The position numbers were made by a program, and so were the translations under genes. From CAVUUN01 sp964421755 (GTDB lineage: Bacteria > Acidobacteriota > UBA6911 > RPQK01), in the NCBI GenBank assembly GCA_964421755.1, contig CAYQYP010000460.1:1-64000 (forward strand): 64,000 nt of DNA. The letters run 5' to 3'. The first letter of the stretch is position 1. The number at the start of each line of letters is the position of its first letter. This document shows positions 32,394-40,444 of this stretch, one piece after another. Under the pieces are notes generated by a model. The model worked only from the letters and a program-made list of their open reading frames with translations, was not told the origin of the DNA and did not search any database.

Positions 32394-33506
32394 ATGCCCT
32401 TGAGCTTCACCGTTACCCATCGCGACGAAAACACCCACGCCCGTTGCGGGGTTCTGACAACCGATCGAGGGCGCGTTGAGACACCGGTATTCATGCCGGT
32501 CGGAACCGCCGGGGCGGTCAAAGCCATGCCCCAGAACTGGCTCGAAGACCTGGATGCCGGCATCATACTCGCGAATACCTATCACCTGTATCTGCGTCCC
32601 GGCGAGGAGGTCATCCGCCAGTTCTCCGGTCTCCATCGGTTCATGTCCTGGGACCGGCTGATCTTGACCGACAGCGGCGGCTACCAGGTCCTGAGCCACG
32701 AGGCCCTGCGAAAACTGGTTGAAGACGGGGTCGAGTTCCGATCGCATCTGGACGGCAGCACGCATTTCTTCACCCCGGAAAAGGCCATCGCGATCCAGCA
32801 GACGCTTGGCTCCGACATCATCATGGCGTTTGACGATTGCACCCGCTACCCGGTCACGCAGCACGAGGCGGGCGAATCGATGCGCCGCTCGATGCGCTGG
32901 GCGGAACGATGTCGCACAGTTCATGAAGACGGGGCGCAGACGCTGTTCGGGATCGTTCAGGGCGGCGTCTTTCCCGAGCTGCGCGCCGAGAGCCTGGATC
33001 GTTTACAGGAGATCGGCTTCGGCGGCTATGCGCTCGGCGGACTGAGTGTGGGGGAGCCAAAAGCCTTGATGTACGAGATAGTTGCAGCCGTCGCCCCGAC
33101 GATGCCCGAAACCCCGCGCTACGTGATGGGAGTCGGTACCCCGCTTGACCTTATCTGCTGCATCAAGCAGGGGGTGGACATGTTCGACTGCGTCCTGCCG
33201 ACTCGAAACGCCCGGAACGGTACGCTTTACACCTCGCGTGGTAAAATCAGCATCAAGAACGCACGCTTCAGGACGGATCAGGGACCGATCGATCCGGACT
33301 GCGGCTGCTTCGTTTGCCGTCGATACTCGAGGGCGTATCTGCGCCACCTGTTCGTGTCCGGCGAGATCACGGCGAGTCTCTTCAACACGTTCCACAACCT
33401 CTATTTTTACCTTGACTTAATGGGCAGAGTCCGCCAGAGTATCCGGCTTAATTCGTTGCTGGATTTCGAGCGCACTTTTCTTGAGTTCTATACTGCACCA
33501 GACTGA
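32394..33506 (+). CDS. tgt: Queuine/preQ1 tRNA-ribosyltransferase
   Basis: 370 residues. It swaps guanine 34 of GUN-anticodon tRNAs for preQ1. The base-binding aspartate is D93 in 'LTDSGGYQVLS', the nucleophile aspartate is in 'FDCVLPTRNARNG', and the zinc site begins 'DCGCFVCRRYSRAYLRHLF'. 'LFGIVQGGVFPELR' and 'YALGGLSVGEP' are typical. It heads the tgt-yajC-secD-secF cluster found in many bacteria. A -10-like TATTATAA overlaps the divergent gene's start. Confidence 0.96.
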   Translation: MPLSFTVTHRDENTHARCGVLTTDRGRVETPVFMPVGTAGAVKAMPQNWLEDLDAGIILANTYHLYLRPGEEVIRQFSGLHRFMSWDRLILTDSGGYQVLSHEALRKLVEDGVEFRSHLDGSTHFFTPEKAIAIQQTLGSDIIMAFDDCTRYPVTQHEAGESMRRSMRWAERCRTVHEDGAQTLFGIVQGGVFPELRAESLDRLQEIGFGGYALGGLSVGEPKALMYEIVAAVAPTMPETPRYVMGVGTPLDLICCIKQGVDMFDCVLPTRNARNGTLYTSRGKISIKNARFRTDQGPIDPDCGCFVCRRYSRAYLRHLFVSGEITASLFNTFHNLYFYLDLMGRVRQSIRLNSLLDFERTFLEFYTAPD

Positions 33507-33559
33507 AATTTGATATACTCCGCACTTTCTCTTTACGCGGAAACTGGAATTAAGTCACC

Positions 33560-33874
33560 ATGATTCAGACGGTTCTGGCACAGCAAAATCCTTCAGCGGG
33601 TTTGATGGGATTCCTGCCCATTATCCTGATCGTCCTGATCTTCTACGCGCTGATCTATCGGCCGATGAAGAAGAGGCAACGAGCCCAGGATGAGATGATC
33701 AACAATCTGAAGAATGGGGATAAGGTAATCACCAGCGGCGGCATATACGGGACGGTTGCAGGCTTGCAGGACCACACGCTGGTTTTGAAGGTGGCCGATC
33801 AGGTCAAGATTGTGGTGGCCAAGAGTGCCATTGCGTCTCTTCAGCCCTCCCCGACTGATCCCGCGGCAAAGTGA
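33560..33874 (+). CDS. yajC: Sec translocase accessory protein YajC
   Basis: 104 residues. One membrane helix (about 16-36, 'GFLPIILIVLIFYALIYRP') is followed by 'MKKRQRAQDEMINNLKNGDK' and 'VITSGGIYGTVAGL', the diagnostic YajC cytosolic region. It associates with SecDF in the inner membrane. It is 36 bases before secD. Confidence 0.95.
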   Translation: MIQTVLAQQNPSAGLMGFLPIILIVLIFYALIYRPMKKRQRAQDEMINNLKNGDKVITSGGIYGTVAGLQDHTLVLKVADQVKIVVAKSAIASLQPSPTDPAAK

Positions 33875-33910
33875 TCCCAGGAAAGTCTTTCAGATAAGAA
33901 AGAAGAAGTG

Positions 33911-35494
33911 ATGAGAAAGAACGTCAAATTGCGAGCTGTAATTGTGTTGGCGGTGATCGCCGTTTGCGTCTACCTGTTTTACCCGCCTGCCGACAAGATC
34001 AATCTGGGATTGGACTTACGGGGAGGCATCCACTTGGTCCTGCAGGTGAAGACAGAGGAAGCGATTCTGGCCGAAGTCCAGCAGACCCGGGACCGGATCG
34101 ACGCTGACCTGCGCGAAAAGGAAATCGTCTACAACGAGAGCCGGGTCAACCAGAACAACGAAATCGAGATCCTCGGCGTTCCTCAGGAATCGCAGTCCGC
34201 GGTCGAGCAATATATCCGGGACTTCAGCGACTACAGCTACCAGACCCGGTTCAGCGGCACTCAGGTCGATTTTGTCATGCGGATGCAGCCGGCCGCGCGC
34301 AAATTCCTGGCCGAGCAGACCGTCCGCCAGGCCCGGGAGACAATCGCCAATCGTATCGACCAGTTTGGGGTGTCGGAACCAACGATCACGGTTTACGGCA
34401 GTGGCGACATCAAGGACCAGATTATTGTTGAGCTGCCGGGCGTGGATGATCCTGGTCGCATAATTGAGCTCATAAAGGGTGTTGCCAAGCTTGAGCTGAG
34501 ACTTGCCCATCCCGAGAAGCCCGGCCCTTACTCCTCCCGTGAAAACGCAGTGCAGGCTTTCCAGAACCAGATTCCGCCCGAGTACGAGATCCTGCCCTAC
34601 CGGGATACGGACGAGACGGGCGGCCAGGCGATGTTCATGGTCGTTCGCCGCGCCCCCTCGATCACCGGGCGGCACATGAAGAATGCCAGGAGGAGCCAGG
34701 ACACTTTTACCGGCCGTTCGGAGGTCGTTTTCTTCCTCAGCACGGAGGGAGTCGATCTGTTCACCCGGACGACCGAGGTCAACGTCGGGAATCGCCTGGC
34801 CATCGTGCTGGATGGGGAGATCCGTTCCGCCCCGAACATCAAGGAACGCATCTCGACGGATTCGGCCAGCATCGAGGGAAACTTCACTAACGAACAGGCC
34901 GAAGATCTCGCACTGATCCTGCGCTCGGGAGCTCTGCCTGCAGGAATCACGATCCTGGAAAACCGGATTGTGGGGCCATCCCTCGGACTCGACTCGATCA
35001 AGAGCGGAGTGGCCGCCTCGATCGCGGGTCTCGCGCTGGTCCTTCTCGGAATGGTGGTCGTCTACAGGCTTTCGGGTCTGAACGCGATCTTCGCACTGCT
35101 CATCAACGTTCTCATTCTTTTTGGTGTCCTCGGGTACTTCAACGCGACGCTCACCCTGCCGGGTATCGCCGGCATCATCCTGACCATCGGTATGGCGGTC
35201 GACGCCAACGTGCTCATTTTTGAAAGGATCAAAGAGGAGCTGCGGCTGGGGAAGACCGTCCGAAGTGCAATAGACGCCGGGTTTTCCCGGGTCTTCATCA
35301 CGATCCTCGACACGAACATCACGACGCTGATCGCCGCCCTTTTCCTGTTCCAGTTCGGTACCGGGCCGATCCGCGGTTTCGCGATCACCCTGGCTGTCGG
35401 CTTAATTGCCAACGTCTTTGCGGCGACCTTTGTTTCTCGAACGATTTTCGAGCTTTTGCTGCAGAGGCGAGAAGTGGCAAAACTGTCGATTTAA
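33911..35494 (+). CDS. secD: Protein translocase subunit SecD
   Basis: 527 residues. TM1 is followed by 'INLGLDLRGGIHLVLQV', a large periplasmic domain and five C-terminal helices with 'ALPAGITILENRIVGPSLG', 'GMAVDANVLIFERIKEELR' and 'TNITTLIAALFLFQFGTGP'. With SecF it uses the proton gradient to pull proteins out of SecYEG. ATG 33911 is preferred to the GTG directly before it (33908). Confidence 0.96.
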   Translation: MRKNVKLRAVIVLAVIAVCVYLFYPPADKINLGLDLRGGIHLVLQVKTEEAILAEVQQTRDRIDADLREKEIVYNESRVNQNNEIEILGVPQESQSAVEQYIRDFSDYSYQTRFSGTQVDFVMRMQPAARKFLAEQTVRQARETIANRIDQFGVSEPTITVYGSGDIKDQIIVELPGVDDPGRIIELIKGVAKLELRLAHPEKPGPYSSRENAVQAFQNQIPPEYEILPYRDTDETGGQAMFMVVRRAPSITGRHMKNARRSQDTFTGRSEVVFFLSTEGVDLFTRTTEVNVGNRLAIVLDGEIRSAPNIKERISTDSASIEGNFTNEQAEDLALILRSGALPAGITILENRIVGPSLGLDSIKSGVAASIAGLALVLLGMVVVYRLSGLNAIFALLINVLILFGVLGYFNATLTLPGIAGIILTIGMAVDANVLIFERIKEELRLGKTVRSAIDAGFSRVFITILDTNITTLIAALFLFQFGTGPIRGFAITLAVGLIANVFAATFVSRTIFELLLQRREVAKLSI

Positions 35495-35559
35495 TTATGG
35501 AACCAATTCAAGCGGGCGGTTTCTAAATAGACTGCACGCGGGTAGCTTTAGGTACTGGT

Positions 35560-36750
35560 ATGGAAATATTTCCGAACCCGAAAGTGGACTGGCTGGGCAA
35601 GAAATGGATTTTCCTGGCCATCTCGGCCGCCTTGGTCCTGGCTGGTGCGATATCGTTGGCAACCAAGGGACTTAACCTGGGTGTGGACTTCACTGGCGGC
35701 ACGCTCGTCTACGCGAAGTTCAAGCAGGAACCGCAGCTGGATCAAATTCGCGAAGTCCTCGGCAAGGCTGGTCTTCGCCCCGAGGAAGTGACCCGTTTTG
35801 ATGACCCGAGTGAAAACCAGGTCCAGATCCGGATGGCGAGAAAGGCTGCCGAACAGGGCGGAGATCTGACCGGGGAATCGAACAAAATCTTCCAAGCTCT
35901 GCAACAGCACTATGATTCGAACGCGGCCAAGAGCGGTCAATTTGACCTCAATAATATTTCAAGGTCCGTGCTTGCGATGCGACTGCAGGAACTGGACCCC
36001 GAACGGCTGCGCAGCAAACTGACGGTCGCCGAATACGCCAGCCACTACGAAAGACTTGCAGAACAGATCGTCGATTACCGGAACAACCAGGGAGGGGTGC
36101 TGCAGAATCACCAGCAACTCTCGCAGGCTGGAATTCCCAACCCGGTAATTGGCGCGCTGCAGAGTAACTCCTATCTCGGTAGTTTCACGCTGATCAGCGT
36201 CGAGAGCGTAGGTCCGAAAGTCGGCGACGAGCTCAAGAAACGGGCGCGAGACGCGATCATTTTCTCCCTGATTGGGATGTTGATCTACATCGCGTTCCGG
36301 TTCAGGCCGATCTACGGCGTCGCGGGCGTCATAGCCCTGTTCCACGACGTCTTCATAACCGTGGGACTGTTCTCCTTAACGGGCAAGGAAATCAGCCTCA
36401 ATGTGGTCGCCGCCCTCCTCACACTGGTCGGGTACTCGATCAACGACACGATCGTTATTTTCGACCGCGTCCGCGAGAACGTGCGGAACATGCGGCGTGC
36501 GGACTTGGGCACGATCATCAACCTGAGCGTCAATCAAACCCTCAATCGCACAATCTTGACGTCGGGATTTACCTTCCTGGCCGTCATGGCCTTGTACTTG
36601 TTCGGTGGAGAGGTGCTGAATGGTTTTGCTTTTGCCCTGGTTATCGGGATTATAATCGGCTGCTACTCGACCCTGGCGATCGCTAGCCCGGTTGTGCTGT
36701 GGTGGCAGCTGTGGTCGGAGAAGCGCAAGGCGGCCAAGAACGCCGCCTGA
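35560..36750 (+). CDS. secF: Protein translocase subunit SecF, enlarged periplasmic loop
   Basis: 396 residues, against about 320 in E. coli. TM1 and 'NLGVDFTGGTLVYAKF' are followed by a periplasmic region lengthened by a helical, glutamine-rich insert (about residues 90-195, 'NKIFQALQQHYDSNAAKSGQ', 'LRSKLTVAEYASHYERLA'). Five helices follow with 'VESVGPKVGDELKKRARDA', 'GYSINDTIVIFDRVRENVR' and 'TLNRTILTSGFTFLAVMALY'. It partners the SecD encoded 65 bases upstream. Similar enlarged loops are known in other lineages; their role is unknown. Confidence 0.95.
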   Translation: MEIFPNPKVDWLGKKWIFLAISAALVLAGAISLATKGLNLGVDFTGGTLVYAKFKQEPQLDQIREVLGKAGLRPEEVTRFDDPSENQVQIRMARKAAEQGGDLTGESNKIFQALQQHYDSNAAKSGQFDLNNISRSVLAMRLQELDPERLRSKLTVAEYASHYERLAEQIVDYRNNQGGVLQNHQQLSQAGIPNPVIGALQSNSYLGSFTLISVESVGPKVGDELKKRARDAIIFSLIGMLIYIAFRFRPIYGVAGVIALFHDVFITVGLFSLTGKEISLNVVAALLTLVGYSINDTIVIFDRVRENVRNMRRADLGTIINLSVNQTLNRTILTSGFTFLAVMALYLFGGEVLNGFAFALVIGIIIGCYSTLAIASPVVLWWQLWSEKRKAAKNAA

Positions 36751-36821
36751 CAGTGTTTGACGTCACGTACTAATGGTTCTAAGTTTAATGGTAACAGCTA
36801 TCCTAGGAGGTTTCGGAAATC

Positions 36822-36902
36822 GTGATCTTACCTTGGCTCAGCCAGGCGGCGGACCCCGATTCGCCACCGAACTGGACGTGCTGGCCTGTTATCTTCAGTT
36901 GA
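36822..36902 (+). CDS. Possible small ORF upstream of tonB
   Basis: A GTG preceded by TAGGAGG (36804-36810, 11 bases away) opens 26 codons, MILPWLSQAADPDSP then PNWTCWPVIFS. A second overlapping frame from ATG 36788 (42 codons) is also open, so neither is secure. The peptide resembles nothing I recognise. It may be a leader, or the ribosome-site-like sequence may be chance. Confidence 0.2.
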   Translation: MILPWLSQAADPDSPPNWTCWPVIFS

Positions 36903-36934
36903 CCCAGTCAAGGTAGAAAGGAAGAGGGAGACAG

Positions 36935-37702
36935 ATGTTTGAGAACCTGATCGAATCCGCACCAAGTCGTGCCGGCCGGTCAAAAAGCACCCTGTTCGTA
37001 TCCCTGTTAGTACACGCCATCGCCATTTCGATCCTGATCCTCATCCCGTTGATCTACTATCAGGGGTTACCCGAACAAGAGTTGCTGACTTATTTGGCCC
37101 CGCCGCCACCGCCGCCGCCACCACCGCCGCCGCCACCACCGCCAGCTCCCGCGCAGATGGCGCCGCAAAAAGTGACGGTCGTGAAAATGGACGCGTCCAA
37201 ATTCCAGGCGCCGACGGAAATTCCCAAAGAGATTCCGCCGCCGATGGAGGACGTGCCTGAGTACTCGAGCGTTGCCGGCAACGTCGGAGGCGTGCCGGGA
37301 GGCGTACCGGGAGGCGTCGTCGGAGGCGTACCGGGAGGTGTCACCGGAGGTGTCCTCGGAGGCGTGCCGAAATCGGCTGCCCCGCCACCGCCACCCCCGC
37401 CGTCCCGAAAGAAGGACCCCGTCAAGGTGGGGGGAAATGTCCAGGCCTCGAAGCTCATCCACCGCGTGGAACCGGATTACCCCGAGCTCGCCAAGCGGGC
37501 GCGCGTGCAGGGCATAGTCCTGCTGAAGGTCACGGTGGACGAGTCAGGCAACGTTGCTAACATCGAGCTGGTCCGCGGTCACCCGCTGTTGACCCAGGCG
37601 GCCATGGATGCGGTGCGACAGTGGAAATACTCGCCAACCATCCTGAACAATGAACCGGTCCCGGTCATCGCGACCGTGACGGTCAATTTCGTATTGCGGT
37701 AG
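36935..37702 (+). CDS. tonB: TonB family protein
   Basis: 255 residues. A cytoplasmic N-terminus and one membrane helix (about 24-45, 'LFVSLLVHAIAISILILIPL') are followed by a run of 14 or more prolines (51-70), a flexible Gly/Val/Pro stretch of VGGVPGG-type repeats (about 112-145), a second proline run, and the TonB C-terminal domain ('RVEPDYPELAKRARVQGIV', 'AAMDAVRQWKYSPTILNNEP'). It carries energy from the ExbB/ExbD motor across the periplasm to outer-membrane receptors. A ribosome site AGGAAGAGGGAG precedes the ATG. A hairpin follows, then exbB. Confidence 0.94.
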   Translation: MFENLIESAPSRAGRSKSTLFVSLLVHAIAISILILIPLIYYQGLPEQELLTYLAPPPPPPPPPPPPPPPAPAQMAPQKVTVVKMDASKFQAPTEIPKEIPPPMEDVPEYSSVAGNVGGVPGGVPGGVVGGVPGGVTGGVLGGVPKSAAPPPPPPPSRKKDPVKVGGNVQASKLIHRVEPDYPELAKRARVQGIVLLKVTVDESGNVANIELVRGHPLLTQAAMDAVRQWKYSPTILNNEPVPVIATVTVNFVLR

Positions 37703-37737
37703 TCCGAAGTATGTCACGGCGACTGACCGTGCAGGGT

Positions 37738-37765
37738 GCGCGGGGCTTATCCCCGCGCGCGTTTT
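37738..37765 (+). terminator. Probable terminator or attenuator hairpin after tonB
   Basis: GCGCGGGG (37738-37745) pairs with CCCCGCGC (37751-37758) around CTTAT, followed by GCGTTTT. It could reduce read-through from tonB into exbB. Confidence 0.5.
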
Positions 37766-37819
37766 GACAATGGAATTTGAATGCAAGAACTATTCATCCT
37801 TCAGGGGAGGTAGAACATT

Positions 37820-38491
37820 ATGGGCGTAGGTTTTTTGGAACTGTGGGAAAACATGGGCTATCTGGCTCAAGGCGTCGTCGTAATCCTCGCCATCATGTCG
37901 GTATGGTCCATCGGTGTCATGTTTGAGCGGTACCTGACGTATCGTGCCGCTCGTAAACAATCCCGCGCTTTTGCGCCGGCCGTGGCCGAAGCGCTTCGCA
38001 CGGGTAACCTCAGGGACGCCATCGAGTTGGCTGAACAGAACAAGAAGAGCCACCTGGCCAAAGTAGTTTCGGCCGGTTTGCAGGAATTCGCTGCTCATCA
38101 GGGCTCCAAGGAACTGCCCGGTGAAACCATCGAGGCCTCCCGACGTGCGCTGCAGCGCGCGACCGCGATCGGCATCGAGGAATTCAAGCGCGGCCTCGGC
38201 GGCCTGGCCACCATCGGCAGTACCGCCCCCTTCGTGGGTCTGTTCGGCACCACCGTCGGTATCATCAACGCGTTTGCGGGCATGAGCTCCGGTGAGGACA
38301 CCGGTATCGCGGCCGTCGCCGGCGGTATTTCCGAGGCCCTTGTCACCACCGCCTTCGGGCTGTTCGTGGCAGTTCCCGCCGTGTGGATGTACAACTACTT
38401 CACCGGTAAAATCGAGTCGTTCATCGTTGAAATGGACAACTCCTCTTCTGAACTTATCGACTACTTCCTGAAGCGAAGAGGCGACAAGTAG
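37820..38491 (+). CDS. exbB: MotA/TolQ/ExbB proton channel protein
   Basis: 223 residues with three membrane helices: about 13-33, 120-145 ('LGGLATIGSTAPFVGLFGTT') and 160-190 ('ISEALVTTAFGLFVAVPAVW'). The conserved T/G-rich helices that line the ion path are intact. It forms a pentamer around ExbD and uses the proton gradient to move TonB. Start ATG 37820 has GGGGAGG upstream. Two exbD genes follow. Confidence 0.93.
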   Translation: MGVGFLELWENMGYLAQGVVVILAIMSVWSIGVMFERYLTYRAARKQSRAFAPAVAEALRTGNLRDAIELAEQNKKSHLAKVVSAGLQEFAAHQGSKELPGETIEASRRALQRATAIGIEEFKRGLGGLATIGSTAPFVGLFGTTVGIINAFAGMSSGEDTGIAAVAGGISEALVTTAFGLFVAVPAVWMYNYFTGKIESFIVEMDNSSSELIDYFLKRRGDK

Positions 38492-38523
38492 GCAGCCATT
38501 ATTAGAACAGGAGAGGTACTACC

Positions 38524-38967
38524 ATGGGAATGAGTACTGGTGGAGGGTCCAGCGTCAGCAGTGTCAGCCCGGACATCAATGTGACGCCGATGGCTGACAT
38601 CATGCTGGTGTTGCTGATCATCTTCATGATCACTACCCCCCTACTTCAGGAAGGCATCAACGTTAACAAGCCCAAGGCGCGTAACGCCCAGGAGGCCCCT
38701 GAAGTCGAGGCGGAAGACTCGACCATTATCACCATCACCCGCGACAAAAGCATCTACGTGAACGCCGACCTGACGCCTCCAGACAAGCTGATAGACAAGG
38801 TGACGGAGCGCGTAGCCGTGGCCAGCGACAAGCCCCTGTTTGTCAAGAGCGATGTCGCCACACCCTATGGAACCGTGGTTGACGTCATCAACAAGGCGCG
38901 TGATGCCGGAGTCGAGAGGATTGGCCTGATGGTTGATCGACAGATGCGCGAAGGGAGGGTGCCGTAA
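38524..38967 (+). CDS. exbD: Biopolymer transport protein ExbD (first copy)
   Basis: 147 residues. A short N-terminus leads into 'INVTPMADIMLVLLIIFMI', with the membrane aspartate that carries protons, then a periplasmic domain with 'ADLTPPDKLIDKVTERV' and 'PLFVKSDVATPYGTVVDVIN'. GAGAGGTACTACC precedes the ATG. The next exbD starts in the stop (TAATG). Confidence 0.93.
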   Translation: MGMSTGGGSSVSSVSPDINVTPMADIMLVLLIIFMITTPLLQEGINVNKPKARNAQEAPEVEAEDSTIITITRDKSIYVNADLTPPDKLIDKVTERVAVASDKPLFVKSDVATPYGTVVDVINKARDAGVERIGLMVDRQMREGRVP

Positions 38968-39389
38968 TGGCTATGAGAACCGGTGGCGGAAGAGGGCCGA
39001 AATCGGACATCAACATCACTCCCTACATCGATATTCTGCTGGTTCTTCTGATCATCTTCATGGTCATCCAGCCGAAGACGCAGTATGACCTCGAAGCGCG
39101 GGTTCCGCAGAAAGCTGAAGAGCTTGCGGATAAGAACGTCGTCGTTAAATCCGACGCCATCGTCGTTTCGGTGGAGTCCACCGGGATGCTTCGGATCAAC
39201 GCGGACCAGGTTACGCTTCAGCAGTTGGGATCCCGGCTGTTTGATATCTACAGCGCACGCGCGAACAAGAACATGTTCATCCAGGGCGATCCTGACCTGC
39301 CTTTCGGTGACGTCGTCAGAATTATCGATATCGCCAAAGGCGCCGGCGTCGGCGACATCGGTCTGATGACCCCCGAAAGCGGCGGTTAG
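38967..39389 (+). CDS. exbD: Biopolymer transport protein ExbD (second copy)
   Basis: 140 residues. It has the same layout as the previous gene but is clearly diverged: 'INITPYIDILLVLLIIFMV' with the proton aspartate, and 'ANKNMFIQGDPDLPFGDVVR'. The ATG overlaps the preceding stop by one base, so the copies are translationally coupled. ExbD sits as a dimer in the ExbB pore; two different copies could form a heterodimer. Confidence 0.92.
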   Translation: MAMRTGGGRGPKSDINITPYIDILLVLLIIFMVIQPKTQYDLEARVPQKAEELADKNVVVKSDAIVVSVESTGMLRINADQVTLQQLGSRLFDIYSARANKNMFIQGDPDLPFGDVVRIIDIAKGAGVGDIGLMTPESGG

Positions 39390-39409
39390 CAATTTGGAGG
39401 CAGTCTCGC

Positions 39410-40207
39410 ATGAGTTCAAGAAAACTGTATGTCATGACCATCGCGGTCGTACTGACCGTTTTCATGGCATCGGGTTGCACGTTCTATAACAAGTTGAAGG
39501 CCCGCGATCATCTGAACAAAGGGGTTCAGGCGTACGAGGCGAAGGACTACGTGACAGCCGATGAGCATTTCACGCAGGCCATCCAGCTCGACCCGGAGCT
39601 CTTACATGCCTGGCTTTACAAGGCAACGACGTACCGCGTCCAGGTGATCCCGAACGTCTATACTGAGGACAACAAGAAGCGAGCGACCGACGCGATCAAG
39701 GCGTTCCAGGATGTCCTCAAAAAGGACGACAAGAACATCAACGCTATCGCCAGCATCGCCAGTCTTTATACAGATCCGCTTCAGGACCATGAAAAGGCCG
39801 AAGAGTGGCATCGGACGCGGTTGAGAATCAACCCGAAAGACCCGGAGCCGCTTTACGGAATCGCGGTCATGGATTTCGGAACTGTCAATGAGAAGACCGG
39901 CCAGACCGGCGAAAACGTGGAGAACCTCAGTCCCGAAGAAAAGGCCCAGCTGAACGAGCAGGCGGATGCGGGAATCGCGGCGCTCAAACAGGCGCTCGAG
40001 ATCAAACCCGAGTACACCGATGCTATGCAGTACCTGAACCTTCTCTACCGTGAGAAGGCCAAGCTGACCGAGGACAAGGCCGAAAAGCAGAGGTGGTTGC
40101 GCGAAGCAGACACCTTGGCTATTGAAGGCCTTAAACTGCAGCGCAAGCAGCAGGAAGAGTTGGAAATGCAGAGGAAACGGCTCAAGGCATCAACCACCGA
40201 AAGCTAG
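39410..40207 (+). CDS. TPR-repeat lipoprotein
   Basis: 265 residues. The signal sequence ends in a lipobox ('VFMASGC', cysteine at about 23), so it is likely lipid-anchored in the envelope. TPR motifs follow: 'LNKGVQAYEAKDYVTADEHF', 'LLHAWLYKATTYRVQV', 'KAEEWHRTRLRINPKDPEPL' and 'GIAALKQALEIKPEYTDAMQ'. The tail is a charged coiled coil ('LQRKQQEELEMQRKRLK'). It is the last gene of the tonB-exbB-exbD-exbD cluster, 20 bases after the second exbD, and ends at a strong terminator. It may be an adaptor for the TonB motor or an envelope partner; that is inference from context. Confidence 0.85.
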   Translation: MSSRKLYVMTIAVVLTVFMASGCTFYNKLKARDHLNKGVQAYEAKDYVTADEHFTQAIQLDPELLHAWLYKATTYRVQVIPNVYTEDNKKRATDAIKAFQDVLKKDDKNINAIASIASLYTDPLQDHEKAEEWHRTRLRINPKDPEPLYGIAVMDFGTVNEKTGQTGENVENLSPEEKAQLNEQADAGIAALKQALEIKPEYTDAMQYLNLLYREKAKLTEDKAEKQRWLREADTLAIEGLKLQRKQQEELEMQRKRLKASTTES

Positions 40208-40237
40208 CCAGCTGCTGCAACATCCCGAAAACCACAC

Positions 40238-40267
40238 GGCCGGCAGGGTGATCCCTGCCGGCCTTTT
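40238..40267 (+). terminator. Rho-independent terminator of the tonB cluster
   Basis: GGCCGGCAGGG (40238-40248) pairs perfectly with CCCTGCCGGCC (40253-40263) around TGAT, and TTTT follows. A tandem heptamer array starts directly after it. Confidence 0.9.
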
Positions 40268-40300
40268 CACTGCCCACTGCCCACTGCCCACTACTCGCCT
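40268..40300. repeat. Tandem CACTGCC heptamer array
   Basis: About four units of CACTGCC/CACTACT follow the terminator. They match the arrays at 31148 and 52090. The rest of the gap to 40444 has an extended -10-like TGGTATACAAT near 40420 but no clear -35. Confidence 0.8.
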
Positions 40301-40444
40301 CGGACCCGACGGATTCGGTCCCGATCATCTGGGGAAAGATCCGCTGTTCAGCTCCTGGTCAGCCTGTCAGGCGGCAGTGCGCAGTTATCAGTTGGTCCCT
40401 CAACTCCTGCCCGCCTTGGTATACAATAGGCACTTCTTCAATCG

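Noticed and set aside
32394..33506. Aberrant TGT because 'DSGGYQVLS' replaces the common 'DSGGFQVFS'
   Set aside because: All catalytic aspartates and the zinc residues seem intact, so this is ordinary variation.
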